Source of the DNA: Microbacterium sorbitolivorans
GTDB lineage: Bacteria; Actinomycetota; Actinomycetes; Actinomycetales; Microbacteriaceae
Length of the DNA: 64,000 bases
Direction of reading: 5' to 3'
Assembly: GCF_003327285.1 (NCBI RefSeq)
Contig: NZ_KZ848474.1
Coordinates: 124,001 to 188,000 of the forward strand
Shown here: positions 28,290-37,376 of the stretch, in pieces
Position numbering within the stretch: the stretch's first letter is position 1
Layout: each line of letters opens with the position of its first letter
Notes under the pieces: model-generated
Databases searched by the model: none
The model's input: only the letters and a program-made list of their open reading frames with translations
What the model was told of the DNA's origin: nothing
Position numbers and translations under genes: made by a program

Positions 28290-30668
28290 ATGGACACTCA
28301 GTCGCGCCTGTATACGCGAACGCGCATTTTGTCGTACTTCGACGAGGCGCGCGCCGGCGACACAGTTTTTTGTCGCGTCACAGACGGATCCGACGCGCAT
28401 GCGCAGAGCGCACTGTGGGTCGCAGAGAGAGAGCACACGGCAGAATGGCTCGCGCGTGCGCCACGGCACGCCACAGGTTCGCCCGACGTCGTCGTCCTCA
28501 ACCTCATTGGCGGAGTGCCAGACGAGGGAGACGCCGTTGTTTCGGCGCGGAACGTCTACCCTCAGGCGATTCTGATCGTGCTGTCAACACATGCCTGGCC
28601 ACGACACGCGAGCGACACCGGGCTCCAACCGGATGTGCGCGTCTCGCCCCGTGAATTTGCGTTCACGGACAGCGAGGTCATTACCCTCAGCGAACGGTTA
28701 GGGGTCAGCACGACCGCGTCGCAGCGCTCACACCTCCTCGGCGAGAGCGCGGGCGTCGCCGGGATGGTCCTCGGCGCGCTGGAGGCCGCGCAACGCTCGG
28801 GCACGCTGGGCGCGGCCGAAGTACAGGCTGGGTGTAACGCGATGTTCGGGCCGCTACTTTCGGCCCGCGTCGACTTCCCCTATCGCCGTCCCGCGTGGGA
28901 GGCGGGGGTCGCGATGGCCCACCTGGGCGAACTATCGACAGCGGCGCTGGATGCAGTGTGGGATCGCGGCGACTACGCCGTCTCCTACCGTTACACCCTC
29001 GCCGATGCCGGTGCGCTCATCGAAACCTCCCCCGGGGTGCATAGCTACGTCCCCGGCATTCAGAAGGCGATGTCGTCGCTGACCAACGTGATCGATGACG
29101 TCGAGAATCGCGCGATCGTTTCTGGCGCCGTTGCGCGGCTCGTTTCGCAGGGCAGGTTCGACGACGCCGTGCGCGTCGGTTCCCTTTCCCCGACAATCCG
29201 CGCGCGTTTGCTCGCCCGCCATTGGCGGGATGTCATCGCCCTGCCTGCGTCGAGTGCTCGCGCGGCGCTGCGCGAGGCGTTGCGTGAGGTATCAGATCCA
29301 CGCCTCATGCTCGCCCTCGTTCGTGCACTCATCGATCCCCTGCAACGGGAATTTGATCATCGAATCTCGTCGTCGCATCTACAGGAGGCGCAGAGCCTCC
29401 TCACCCGAATGGAACACGCGACGGGTCTCGAGCCGGAAGACGCGGCGATCGTCGTCACGATGCTTGCCACGACTGATCGCATCGCCGGACGCCCTGAGGT
29501 GGGCCTCGCGCGCCTCGGCGCGCTCGAGTCGGTGCGCCCGTCACCGGCCGATCGCGCACCAGTGCATTTTCATGTCGGCCTGATGCATCTTGAGCTCGGC
29601 AAGGCGACGATGGCGCTCGAGAGTTTCGACGCCGCTCGAAGCGAAGCGTATGCGTCGGGCGATGACAATCTCGTCGCTCTCGCCGAAGAGCTCTCGCTCA
29701 TCGCGTCATATGTGCAGTTGACAAGCCAGTCGCCGGCCTGGACCGGCGCGCGCCGATCGCCTCTTACGGGCTCGTCTCTCCCGCTCGGGGCTGCTCTGGA
29801 TACGGTCGACGTGCGCGAACTGCGCCACCTGTTGGAGGCGCCAGCCGACTACTCCGCGCCCGGCATGACGGCGCTCAGTTCCCTCGAAGCGACGCTTCGC
29901 GCCCGGGCCTACTCGGTCTTGGGGCTTGGCCATTCAGCGCTCGGCGAGCTCGACATCCTGGCCGCGAAGCTTCCCCCGGGCCTTCCGACGCCTGCGCTAC
30001 GTCGCTGGCTCCTCCTCTCTCGGGTCGAGGCGCTGCTCGTTTTGGGACGCGCCGACGAGGTGCTGGAGATACTCGACGACGCAACACCGTCCGGTCCAGA
30101 GACTCCTCATGCCACGCTGCACCGAGCGCACGCCCTCGTCCTGCTCGGCCAGGGCGACATGGCAACGACGCTCATGCACGACTTGGTCCCTCAGATCCGA
30201 GGGAAATCGGTGCGGCATGCGATCCGTGCGCAGGCAACACTTCATCGCGCCCTGCTCGGTCTCGGCGACGTCGAGGGAGCGAACGCGGCCCTCGTCGATG
30301 CCCTCCATAAGGCGGCCCAGACCGGTCTTCTCCTGCCGTTTTTCCGTCACGGCCGAGCCTGGGTCGCACAGCTCCTTGACGCCGCGGTTCCCTTCACCCG
30401 CGATCCCGCCGTCGGAAGGCTCGTGCGATCCATGCACGAGACTCTGCGCGATCTCGGCGGCGCGCCGGATGCCATTGCGCTCACGCCCCGTGAGCAGGAT
30501 GTGCTCGCGCTGCTCGCGGGACCTGGAACGATCGGGCAGGTCGCCGAGGCCCTCGGAGTCACGCAAAACACGATCAAGTCGCAGCTGCGTGGCCTCTATC
30601 GCAAGCTCGGCGCCGCATCCCGCGATGACGCCCTCTTGACGGCACGTGCTGCCGGGCTCCTCACCTAA
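28290..30668 (+). CDS. LuxR-family regulator, large MalT-like form without Walker A
   Basis: This 792-residue protein ends in a clear LuxR helix-turn-helix (LTPREQDVLALLAGPG, then QVAEALGVTQNTIKSQLRGL, last 65 residues). The long middle part is helical and repeat-like, resembling the TPR-type sensor region of MalT/LAL regulators. The N-terminal 250 residues lack a recognisable P-loop, so it may not use ATP as typical LAL proteins do. A GGAGGA lies ahead of the ATG. It stands 260 bases upstream of the SipW surface operon in the same direction and is a plausible regulator of it (inference). Confidence 0.82.
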   Translation: MDTQSRLYTRTRILSYFDEARAGDTVFCRVTDGSDAHAQSALWVAEREHTAEWLARAPRHATGSPDVVVLNLIGGVPDEGDAVVSARNVYPQAILIVLSTHAWPRHASDTGLQPDVRVSPREFAFTDSEVITLSERLGVSTTASQRSHLLGESAGVAGMVLGALEAAQRSGTLGAAEVQAGCNAMFGPLLSARVDFPYRRPAWEAGVAMAHLGELSTAALDAVWDRGDYAVSYRYTLADAGALIETSPGVHSYVPGIQKAMSSLTNVIDDVENRAIVSGAVARLVSQGRFDDAVRVGSLSPTIRARLLARHWRDVIALPASSARAALREALREVSDPRLMLALVRALIDPLQREFDHRISSSHLQEAQSLLTRMEHATGLEPEDAAIVVTMLATTDRIAGRPEVGLARLGALESVRPSPADRAPVHFHVGLMHLELGKATMALESFDAARSEAYASGDDNLVALAEELSLIASYVQLTSQSPAWTGARRSPLTGSSLPLGAALDTVDVRELRHLLEAPADYSAPGMTALSSLEATLRARAYSVLGLGHSALGELDILAAKLPPGLPTPALRRWLLLSRVEALLVLGRADEVLEILDDATPSGPETPHATLHRAHALVLLGQGDMATTLMHDLVPQIRGKSVRHAIRAQATLHRALLGLGDVEGANAALVDALHKAAQTGLLLPFFRHGRAWVAQLLDAAVPFTRDPAVGRLVRSMHETLRDLGGAPDAIALTPREQDVLALLAGPGTIGQVAEALGVTQNTIKSQLRGLYRKLGAASRDDALLTARAAGLLT

Positions 30669-30928
30669 TCGGTTTCACCCCGGTTTCACCCCCTCGGTTC
30701 CCGCCCCCACCCGCTCTTTTCCGGACGCTGTCTCATTTGCGCCGTTCCAGGTCGCCGAGCCTGTACGTTTGCCCGTCAATCATGAACGTGGTGTCGACTT
30801 CGCAACGAAGCCCTCCGGGGAAGTTTCTCGCGTGCCCCGCCCCCTAGCGTCGGGTTGTGTTGCCGTGCAGGTGCGGTGACGAACCGACAGGATCGTGCCT
30901 TCGCACGGCAGGAGAAAGGGGTCGGAGC

Positions 30929-33031
30929 ATGGCGCAATTGCCTCGCTCGGCACGGCGAATCACTCGCAACTGGAAGATGGGAGCCTCGGCGCTCCTCGCC
31001 ATTGTGCTGGTCACCGCCGTCGTACCCCAAGCGGCAGCCGCGAGCGAGGAGAGCGAATCGTGGACCGTCGTCGAGACGTCCACGCCGTCTCCAGCGCCCG
31101 AGGATCCTCCCGTCGCGGCAGAGAGCGCGGATCCGATGCCCGAGGCTTCCACCAGCCCACTGCAGGAGTTCTCAACGATCCCGGCTGTCCCGGAGGATCT
31201 GCAACCGACGCCCTCGGCAGAGCCGAGTGAGGCGCCGGAGGAAGCCGCCGACGACGCGCAGGCGAGCGAGCAGGCGCCGCAGGACGAACCGGGTGTCGTC
31301 GCCCCGCTCTCGGTCCCCGCGCCGAGCTCAACGACCGCTGTCATCAATGTCAAGGTGCGCGGCGACCGCACGGCGGGTGGACCGGCAGCACTTGCCGGCG
31401 TAGAACTGCAGCTCTACAACGGTACGAGCGCGCCAACAACCGCACGATCTGAGGCTTGGGCCACGTGTGTTTCCGATGCTCAGGGTGACTGCTCGTTTAC
31501 CGTTCCGAACACTCAATGCAGATCGAGTTTCGGCGGCCTCTGCTGGGATGCCGCGGCGAACCGCGACCGACGTTTCTGGGTCATGGCAACCTCCGCGCCC
31601 GCCGACTGGTACCTGAACTCGCCGCTCGTTGTCGGCACCGGGTCGACGTCGACCTATGCCTTCCGCACGGGCGAGAACCTGCGCGCGGGCAACACGTACA
31701 CGTCCGGCAGCGCCTTCATGGCCAACAACGACAGCAGGACGTCGACGGGCCTCTGGCAGGCGTCGCGCGTCAACCCGACGCTTCCGCTTCGATGCGAGGC
31801 TGGGCTGAGCGTCGCACTCATCCTCGACCTCTCGGGGTCCGTCGACAACTACGTCGGCACCCTGAAGGACGCCGCGAAGGGCATGGTCGATTCGCTCGCA
31901 GGATCGGGATCCTCCGTTGCACTCTTCACCTTCGCTGCCTCGGCTCCCCGCAACTCTAACGGCGACGGGCGCAACTGGGGTTCGTTAGCCATCGATCAGG
32001 GCAACAATCTGGATACGATCAAGAACCGCATCGACGCCTATGCAACGGGTGGCGCCACCAACTGGGATCGCGGCATCTGGCAGGTCGCAGCCTCGAGCAC
32101 CGACTTCGACCTCGCGATCATGGTCACCGACGGCATGCCGACCTACTCGGGCTCTCCCGCTAGCGGCCCCGGCGACTCCACGCAGTTCGCACAGGTCGAG
32201 CAGGCGATCTTCTCGGCGAACGCGCTCAAGGCAGAGGGCACGCGCGTGCTCGCGGTCGGCGTCGGCGACGGCCTCTCGGGCGACCCCGCCAACCTGCGAG
32301 CCGTTTCCGGCACCGTCGGTCACGTCACGGGACAGTCGGGTGTCGCGTCCGACTACTTCCAGACGCCGTGGAGCGAGCTCACGACCGTCCTGAGCAGCAT
32401 CGCCAAGGGCGCCACCTGCCAGGCGACCATCGACATCGAAAAGCAGACGAAGGCGTACGGGACGAACGAATACGCGAACGGCGGGTCCGGTTGGACGTTC
32501 TCCGCGTCTTCGACGCAGGGCACGCTGTCGACGCCGGCAGAACAGACCACGGGCTCCGAGGGATCGGCGAGCTGGACCGTGAAGTTCGGCACCCCCCACC
32601 CCCAGACTCCAGCCGCCGTCTCCCTCAGCGAGATCCTGGGAGACCACGCGAATAGCGGCTGGTCGCTCGACAGCATCGCCTGCACCCTCAACGGCAAGGC
32701 CGTCTCCGTATTGAAACCGACGGCGACAGTAAACGTCACGAGCGGCGATGCCCTGAAGTGCACGTTCAACAACGTGCAGACCCTCGTGCCGGATATCGAC
32801 GTCGTCAAAACTGCGTGGCTCGGCGATGTCGAGATCGACGATGGCGATGAGGTCGCCTCCGGAACAAGCGTGACCTGGAAATACCTCGTGACAAACACCG
32901 GTCAGACCGCTTTGACCGACATCGCCGTGGCCGACGACCAGGTCGGCAACGCGACGTGCCCCAAGACCGAGCTGGCCGTGGGCGAGAGCATGACGTGCTC
33001 GGCCACGGGCTCCGTCACCGCCCAGGAATAA
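30929..33031 (+). CDS. Secreted von Willebrand factor A-domain surface protein
   Basis: The product is about 700 residues. It has a signal peptide ending near PQAAAA (residue 37), a Pro/Glu/Ala-rich stretch to about residue 130, a beta-sandwich region with paired cysteines, and a vWA domain (about residues 290-480). The MIDAS motif is complete: LDLSGSVDN, TNW and VTDGMPTYSG. A SpaA/DUF7507-type domain begins at DIDVVKTAWLGD. The protein stops inside that domain (SCSATGSVTAQE-like end), just before a run of eight C, and has no sorting signal. A longer frame exists upstream, but AAAGGGG before this ATG fits best. It heads the SipW operon. Confidence 0.85.
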   Translation: MAQLPRSARRITRNWKMGASALLAIVLVTAVVPQAAAASEESESWTVVETSTPSPAPEDPPVAAESADPMPEASTSPLQEFSTIPAVPEDLQPTPSAEPSEAPEEAADDAQASEQAPQDEPGVVAPLSVPAPSSTTAVINVKVRGDRTAGGPAALAGVELQLYNGTSAPTTARSEAWATCVSDAQGDCSFTVPNTQCRSSFGGLCWDAAANRDRRFWVMATSAPADWYLNSPLVVGTGSTSTYAFRTGENLRAGNTYTSGSAFMANNDSRTSTGLWQASRVNPTLPLRCEAGLSVALILDLSGSVDNYVGTLKDAAKGMVDSLAGSGSSVALFTFAASAPRNSNGDGRNWGSLAIDQGNNLDTIKNRIDAYATGGATNWDRGIWQVAASSTDFDLAIMVTDGMPTYSGSPASGPGDSTQFAQVEQAIFSANALKAEGTRVLAVGVGDGLSGDPANLRAVSGTVGHVTGQSGVASDYFQTPWSELTTVLSSIAKGATCQATIDIEKQTKAYGTNEYANGGSGWTFSASSTQGTLSTPAEQTTGSEGSASWTVKFGTPHPQTPAAVSLSEILGDHANSGWSLDSIACTLNGKAVSVLKPTATVNVTSGDALKCTFNNVQTLVPDIDVVKTAWLGDVEIDDGDEVASGTSVTWKYLVTNTGQTALTDIAVADDQVGNATCPKTELAVGESMTCSATGSVTAQE

Positions 33032-33074
33032 CCCCCCCCACCGCGCTACAGAGCGCACCCTCAAGGAGAACCCC

Positions 33075-33704
33075 ATGAACAAGAAGCTCACCGGAATCGT
33101 CGCGGGCGCCGCGGGCGCCGCGCTGCTCATCAGCGGCGGCACCTACGCCCTGTGGAACGACAGCGCGACGACGGATGGCGGCACGATTACCGCCGGCAAC
33201 CTCGACGTCGAAGCCGTCGGCACGCCTACGTGGAACGACGTCTCGGGCGACCGCACCGACTCCCCGCACGTCATCGACCTGTCGACGTTCAAGATTGTCC
33301 CCGGCGACACGATCACGGGTGCCTATGGCTTCGACCTCGGCCTGCAGGGCGACAACATCGTCGCCGAGCTTGCCCTTACGGGCGATGCACTGAGCGGCGA
33401 CCTCGCCGAGGGCCTCACCGCGACCTACACCCTCAAGCAGGGCGCGACGGTGATCGGCACGGCCACCGGATCCCTCGGAAGCGGCATCGACGTGCAGCTG
33501 ACGTCGTCCGACAACACGGGTGACACGACCGGCGCGATCGTTGTTCCGGCTGCCGTCGACGGCGCAGCCGACGTCACGCTCGAGGTTGCCATCACGTTCG
33601 ACGAAAACACCGACGAACGCGACCTCGTTCAGACGACCGCGGCGCTCACCTCCGCATCGGCGACCCTCACGCAGGTCCGCGCCGACGGCCCCGGCTACAA
33701 CTAA
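33075..33704 (+). CDS. SipW-dependent (alternate signal peptide) exported protein 1
   Basis: The 209-residue protein has the alternate signal peptide type that depends on SipW-class signal peptidases: a basic start, a hydrophobic stretch, then GTYALWNDSATTDGG (about residues 23-37). The mature part is beta-rich, acidic and free of cysteine, resembling TasA/camelysin-type fibre proteins in general features. AAGGAGAACCCC precedes the ATG. It lies 43 bases after the vWA gene and 64 bases before sipW. The fibre role is inferred from the SipW-TasA system of Bacillus. Confidence 0.85.
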   Translation: MNKKLTGIVAGAAGAALLISGGTYALWNDSATTDGGTITAGNLDVEAVGTPTWNDVSGDRTDSPHVIDLSTFKIVPGDTITGAYGFDLGLQGDNIVAELALTGDALSGDLAEGLTATYTLKQGATVIGTATGSLGSGIDVQLTSSDNTGDTTGAIVVPAAVDGAADVTLEVAITFDENTDERDLVQTTAALTSASATLTQVRADGPGYN

Positions 33705-33768
33705 ACCCTCGATCGTGCGGGGGCGCCCACCGGCTCCCCCGCAGGCCCCACCACGTTAGGAGAACCCC

Positions 33769-34329
33769 GTGACCGCCACACGCCGACGCAAGCCGCTGTT
33801 CTGGCGCAGCGCGGGCTCCGCCTTCGTGACCGTGCTCCTGCTCGCGGTATTGGGCGTCGCGCTGTCGCTCACACTGGTACCGCGGGTGATGCACGGGGCC
33901 GCCCTCACCGTTCTTACCGGTTCCATGGAGCCGACGTATTCGCCCGGCGACATGGTGGTGTCGGTTCCCCAGGATTCGTACGCCATCGGCGACGCCATCA
34001 CCTTCCAGCCCGTCTCCGGCGACCCGACGCTCATCACCCACCGCATCGTCGCCGTGCAAAACGGCCCCGAGGGTACCGGCTACATCACCCGAGGCGACGC
34101 CAACGGCGCCGACGATCAGCCCATCGTCGCCGCGCAGGTGATGGGCAAGGTCATCTACAGCGTGCCGTACGTCGGGCTGGCCGCCCAGGCGCTCGGAAGC
34201 CATCGCGAGATGCTCCTCGTCATCGCCGGCGCGGGCCTCGTCGGATACGGCATCTATGCATTCGGATCCGCCGCTCTCGCGAAGCGGTCAGACAGCTCGC
34301 GCGGGCGCGTCCCCGCCCGCACACACTAG
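33769..34329 (+). CDS. sipW: SipW-type signal peptidase I
   Basis: This 186-residue membrane peptidase has an N-terminal span, then the catalytic serine in LTGSMEPTYSPGDMV (about residue 46) and THRIVAV. The general-base position is held by histidine instead of the bacterial lysine, the hallmark of the SipW/ER-type class. A second span lies near the C-terminus. The start is GTG after TTAGGAGAACCCC. It lies between two substrate-like genes, so it most likely processes the three alternate-signal proteins of this operon. Confidence 0.9.
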   Translation: MTATRRRKPLFWRSAGSAFVTVLLLAVLGVALSLTLVPRVMHGAALTVLTGSMEPTYSPGDMVVSVPQDSYAIGDAITFQPVSGDPTLITHRIVAVQNGPEGTGYITRGDANGADDQPIVAAQVMGKVIYSVPYVGLAAQALGSHREMLLVIAGAGLVGYGIYAFGSAALAKRSDSSRGRVPARTH

Positions 34330-34338
34330 GAGAAAGAC

Positions 34339-34911
34339 GTGCGCACACCTTCGAAGTGGCGTCTGCCACTATTCGCCACCGCGGCTCTCGCCGCCGGCGC
34401 CACCCTCGGCGGCGGCACGCTCGCTCTCTGGAACGGCACGGCCAGCGGATCCGCCGCGACGGTCGTCGCCGGAAACCTCGACATCTCGTCTGCCGACGTC
34501 GTATGGGCCGAGACCTCGGCAGACGTGACCTCCCCTCAGGCGGGCATGTTCCTGGTTCGCCAGGGCGACTCCGCCACCGCGACGTTCCCCTTCGAGGCCG
34601 TGCTCGACGGCGATAACCTCGCCGGGAACATCGGCGTCGACTGGCGCGTCGCACCGTCGCTCCCCGCCGGGGTAACGGGCGACTACTCCGTTTTCGATTC
34701 CGACGAGAACGAGCTCGCCTCCGGGACTCTCGGCGCGGGCACCCCCTCGCTCGCACGCGTGACCACCGGCGGAGACTACGTCCTGCGGGTCACGCTAGAT
34801 TTCGCCGACCTGAGCGACCGGTTCGGGACGGACAGCGCCGTTCAGACCGCCGACCTTGGCGAGTTCGACATCACTCTGACACAGATTCGTTCCGGGGAGG
34901 GATTCGAATGA
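34339..34911 (+). CDS. SipW-dependent exported protein 2
   Basis: The 190-residue protein starts with an alternate-type signal peptide (FATAALAAGATLGGGTLALWNG, residue about 11 onward) that shares the ALWN motif with protein 1. The mature part is beta-rich and acidic, with the ending LTQIRSGEGFE close to that of protein 1 (LTQVRADGPGYN). The two are therefore distant paralogues. The start is GTG with AGGAGAAAG upstream, nine bases after sipW. It overlaps the next gene by four bases. Confidence 0.82.
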   Translation: MRTPSKWRLPLFATAALAAGATLGGGTLALWNGTASGSAATVVAGNLDISSADVVWAETSADVTSPQAGMFLVRQGDSATATFPFEAVLDGDNLAGNIGVDWRVAPSLPAGVTGDYSVFDSDENELASGTLGAGTPSLARVTTGGDYVLRVTLDFADLSDRFGTDSAVQTADLGEFDITLTQIRSGEGFE

Positions 34912-35600
34912 ACCGCACTCATGTCGTCCGCGACACGGCAGTGATCGGCCTTGCGGCAACGATCGGGCTCGCGCTCGGCGTCGGCGGCGTCACCGCAGCC
35001 TATTGGAACGATGAGGTGAGCTTCGCGGGAGAAATCTCTTCCGGCTACGAGTATTTTGCCGCCGGTCGCGTCGATGCAACGGCCCCCGCCGACAGCGCAC
35101 ACACCGCAACCGTCACGATCGGGGCGGCCGAGGCCGCCGCGCTCGTCGAGGACAGCCGCATCGCGATCCCGATGCAGACCGACTCGCTCAGCCAGGGCAA
35201 CAAGGGGTTGCGCTACACCGTGACCCCGCCGTCGAGCTGGGGGACCGGAATCTTCGGTGCCGCGGACGTCTCGGTCTTCCCCGTGAATGCGGCGGCAGAC
35301 TGCACCGTCGACGCGGCCGTCCCCGCATCGCCGTCCCTCACCAACACGCCTGTCACGGCCGACTACTCGACCTCGACGACGCCGGCCACCGAGTACTGGT
35401 GCCTCATCGCGACGCTCGATGGGCTTCCCGATGAGGGCGCGTATAAGAACACGGCGACGGCGACCGCGAAGGATCCGTCGCAGCGCGACGTGACCGCGAC
35501 CGACGACTGGAATGCCGTCGTCACGAGCGCCCTCGACCCCGCCGCCGAGACAAACCACACGATCTCATTCACATACGAGACCTTCCGGCCCGGAGAGTGA
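34908..35600 (+). CDS. SipW-dependent exported protein 3
   Basis: The 230-residue protein has a hydrophobic alternate-type signal segment ending VGGVTAAYWNDEVSFAG (about residues 25-41), matching the ALWN/AYWN pattern of the other two. The mature part is longer and contains two cysteines (CTVDAAV, YWCLIATL) that could form a disulphide. ATGA overlap with protein 2 and an overlap region with the next gene show tight coupling. Confidence 0.8.
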   Translation: MNRTHVVRDTAVIGLAATIGLALGVGGVTAAYWNDEVSFAGEISSGYEYFAAGRVDATAPADSAHTATVTIGAAEAAALVEDSRIAIPMQTDSLSQGNKGLRYTVTPPSSWGTGIFGAADVSVFPVNAAADCTVDAAVPASPSLTNTPVTADYSTSTTPATEYWCLIATLDGLPDEGAYKNTATATAKDPSQRDVTATDDWNAVVTSALDPAAETNHTISFTYETFRPGE

Positions 35601-35605
35601 CCGCC

Positions 35606-36523
35606 ATGAGGAAATACCTTCTGCCCTGCGCCGCGGCGTCGCTCGCTCTCGCACTCGGCGCCGTCGCCCCCGCGAACGCGGCCGAGCCGGATCCGATCCA
35701 GCTCTCGTGGGACGGCTCGGCATTCGCCGATACCGTCGTCGAAAGCTTCGTCGGGACGCCCGTCGCGGTGCCCGGTGACAGCGCAGAGCGCACGTTGTAC
35801 GTGCGCAACGATGGCCCCTCGGACGGCGTGCTCACGGTCACGATCACCCACGTGGAGCTGCGCACCCCCGACAAGGGCCTCGACGACTCGTTCTACGACG
35901 ATGTCATCGTCGACTGGGGCACCGGGTCTGGTTCGCTTTCGGAGATCGACGACGCCGGAGACACGGCCGTCATGAGCATGCCCCTGGCGATGGGCGAGAT
36001 GACCGACGTCACGATCGGCTACGACTTCCCCGTCGAGGCGACCTCCGGCAACAAGTCCAACGTCGGCGCCCACGAGGCATCGTTCGATGTCGTCCTCACG
36101 CTCGGCGGAGAGGTCGTGGAGCCCACCCCTCCGGTGACGCCGACGCCGGCTGCGACGCCGACACCCGACGTGACCCCAACACCGGATGCGACGCCGACAC
36201 CCAACGTGACCTCGACACCCGACGTGACGCCAACACCGGATGCGACGCCGACACCCAACGTGACCTCGACACCCGACGTGACGCCGACACCCGACGTGAC
36301 CCCGACACCAGATGTGACCCCAACACCGGATGTCGTCCCAACCCCGAGCGAGTCGGAGGAGCCTCAGGTTCCCCCGGTCGATCCTCCCGCACCGCCGGAG
36401 GCGGGCGACCTGTCGCCGACTGGCGGATCCGTCGCCGGCCTTGCCGTGCTCGGCGCTGCCGCCGGCGCCGCGGGTCTGCTCCTCTTGAAGCAGCGCCGCA
36501 CACGAGGAACCGACAGGGTCTGA
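35606..36523 (+). CDS. Wall-anchored surface protein with LSPTG sorting motif
   Basis: The 305-residue protein has a normal signal peptide (to APANAA, about residue 25) and a beta-rich domain of about 150 residues. A Thr-Pro repeat stalk follows (units of TPTPDVT/TPTPDAT/TPNVTS), and a sorting signal LSPTGG starts at residue 269, followed by a hydrophobic span and KQRRTRG. I prefer the ATG at 35606, eight bases after GGAGAG, to the GTG at 35597. It is the last gene of the SipW operon and may anchor the assembled structure. No sortase gene is in the window. Confidence 0.85.
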   Translation: MRKYLLPCAAASLALALGAVAPANAAEPDPIQLSWDGSAFADTVVESFVGTPVAVPGDSAERTLYVRNDGPSDGVLTVTITHVELRTPDKGLDDSFYDDVIVDWGTGSGSLSEIDDAGDTAVMSMPLAMGEMTDVTIGYDFPVEATSGNKSNVGAHEASFDVVLTLGGEVVEPTPPVTPTPAATPTPDVTPTPDATPTPNVTSTPDVTPTPDATPTPNVTSTPDVTPTPDVTPTPDVTPTPDVVPTPSESEEPQVPPVDPPAPPEAGDLSPTGGSVAGLAVLGAAAGAAGLLLLKQRRTRGTDRV

Positions 36524-36574
36524 TCCGAGTCCCGCGGTCGCCGTGTCGAGCGCGCTCGGACCACCAAACCCGGC

Positions 36575-36616
36575 GGTGAGATGACGAGGCACCTCCCCCA
36601 ACCTCGTTCTCTCACC
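36575..36616. terminator. Imperfect hairpin after the SipW operon
   Basis: Arms 36575-36589 and 36602-36616 (GGTGAG ... CTCACC) pair with two mismatches. It lies between the operon end and the strong terminator that follows, and may be an accessory stop or a processing site. Confidence 0.45.
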
Positions 36617-36639
36617 TCCGCATAACTGAATAGACCCGT

Positions 36640-36686
36640 GAAGGCGGGCGTACCGGATGGCCCCGGGACGCCCGCCTTCATTTTTC
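36640..36686 (+). terminator. Rho-independent terminator of the SipW operon
   Basis: A perfect 12-base stem (36640-36651 with 36668-36679) is followed by ATTTTTC. It lies about 115 bases after the last gene of the operon and just ahead of the promoter of the TetR gene. Confidence 0.9.
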
Positions 36687-36697
36687 CCAGGTAACAC

Positions 36698-36717
36698 TTT
36701 GCACGCAGGTGTGCAAA
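36698..36717. promoter_or_regulatory. Palindromic operator of the TetR gene
   Basis: TTTGCAC, six bases, GTGCAAA is a perfect inverted repeat 14 bases before the ATG. It overlaps a likely promoter, with TTGCAC as -35 and TACACT as -10 about 18 bases on. The transcript would be nearly leaderless. Autorepression by the TetR protein is inferred. Confidence 0.7.
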
Positions 36718-36731
36718 CTATTTACACTGTG

Positions 36732-37376
36732 ATGATGACCACATCGTCGCGGCGACGCGATGCGGTCGCCAACCGTCAAGCCCTGCTCGCCTCGGCCGCC
36801 GAGCTCCTCCGGCAGGATCCGCAGGCGTCGATCGACGCCATCGCCACCGCCGCCGGCCTCACCCGCCGCGCCGTCTACGGCCACTTCCCGTCGCGCGAGG
36901 CGCTCATCTCCGAGCTGCTCGAGCGTGGGGCGGCGAAGATCGCGTCGTCGGTCGAGGGGATCCGCCACGACGACCCCGCCGTCCAGATCGCGCTGCTCAT
37001 GTCGGGCGTCTGGCGCGCCGTGACCGACGTCAAGCTCGTCGTGCAGATGGTCGTGCGCGGCCCGCTCGATAGCACCGTCAGCGAGACGATCGAGCCCGTG
37101 CGGCGCGTGCTGCTCGACGCCGTCGAGCGCGGGCACGCGAGCGGATCCCTCCGGCGCGACCAGGATCCGGAGCTCACGGCGCTCCTCATCGAGCGCACGC
37201 TGCTCGGAATGCTCGACGTCGTCGTCGCCCGCGAGCTCGACGACGTCGAGGCGCAGCGGATCCTCGCCGCCACCGCCCTCGGAACCGCCGGCCTCGATTG
37301 GCGCGCCGCGCGTGACACGGTCGCGGCTCTCGAGACATACTCGCCTCAGAACCCAGTGAACGGAGAAGCCTCGTGA
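36732..37376 (+). CDS. TetR-family transcriptional regulator
   Basis: The 214-residue regulator has a TetR helix-turn-helix (NRQALLASAAELLRQD, then SIDAIATAAGLTRRAVYGHF, residues about 15-55). Two adjacent ATG codons could start it; upstream in-frame codons lie in the terminator. It overlaps the next gene by four bases (GTGA), and that gene precedes a YhgE/Pip membrane protein, so it probably controls the three-gene operon. A palindromic site in front of the gene is the likely operator. Confidence 0.9.
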   Translation: MMTTSSRRRDAVANRQALLASAAELLRQDPQASIDAIATAAGLTRRAVYGHFPSREALISELLERGAAKIASSVEGIRHDDPAVQIALLMSGVWRAVTDVKLVVQMVVRGPLDSTVSETIEPVRRVLLDAVERGHASGSLRRDQDPELTALLIERTLLGMLDVVVARELDDVEAQRILAATALGTAGLDWRAARDTVAALETYSPQNPVNGEAS

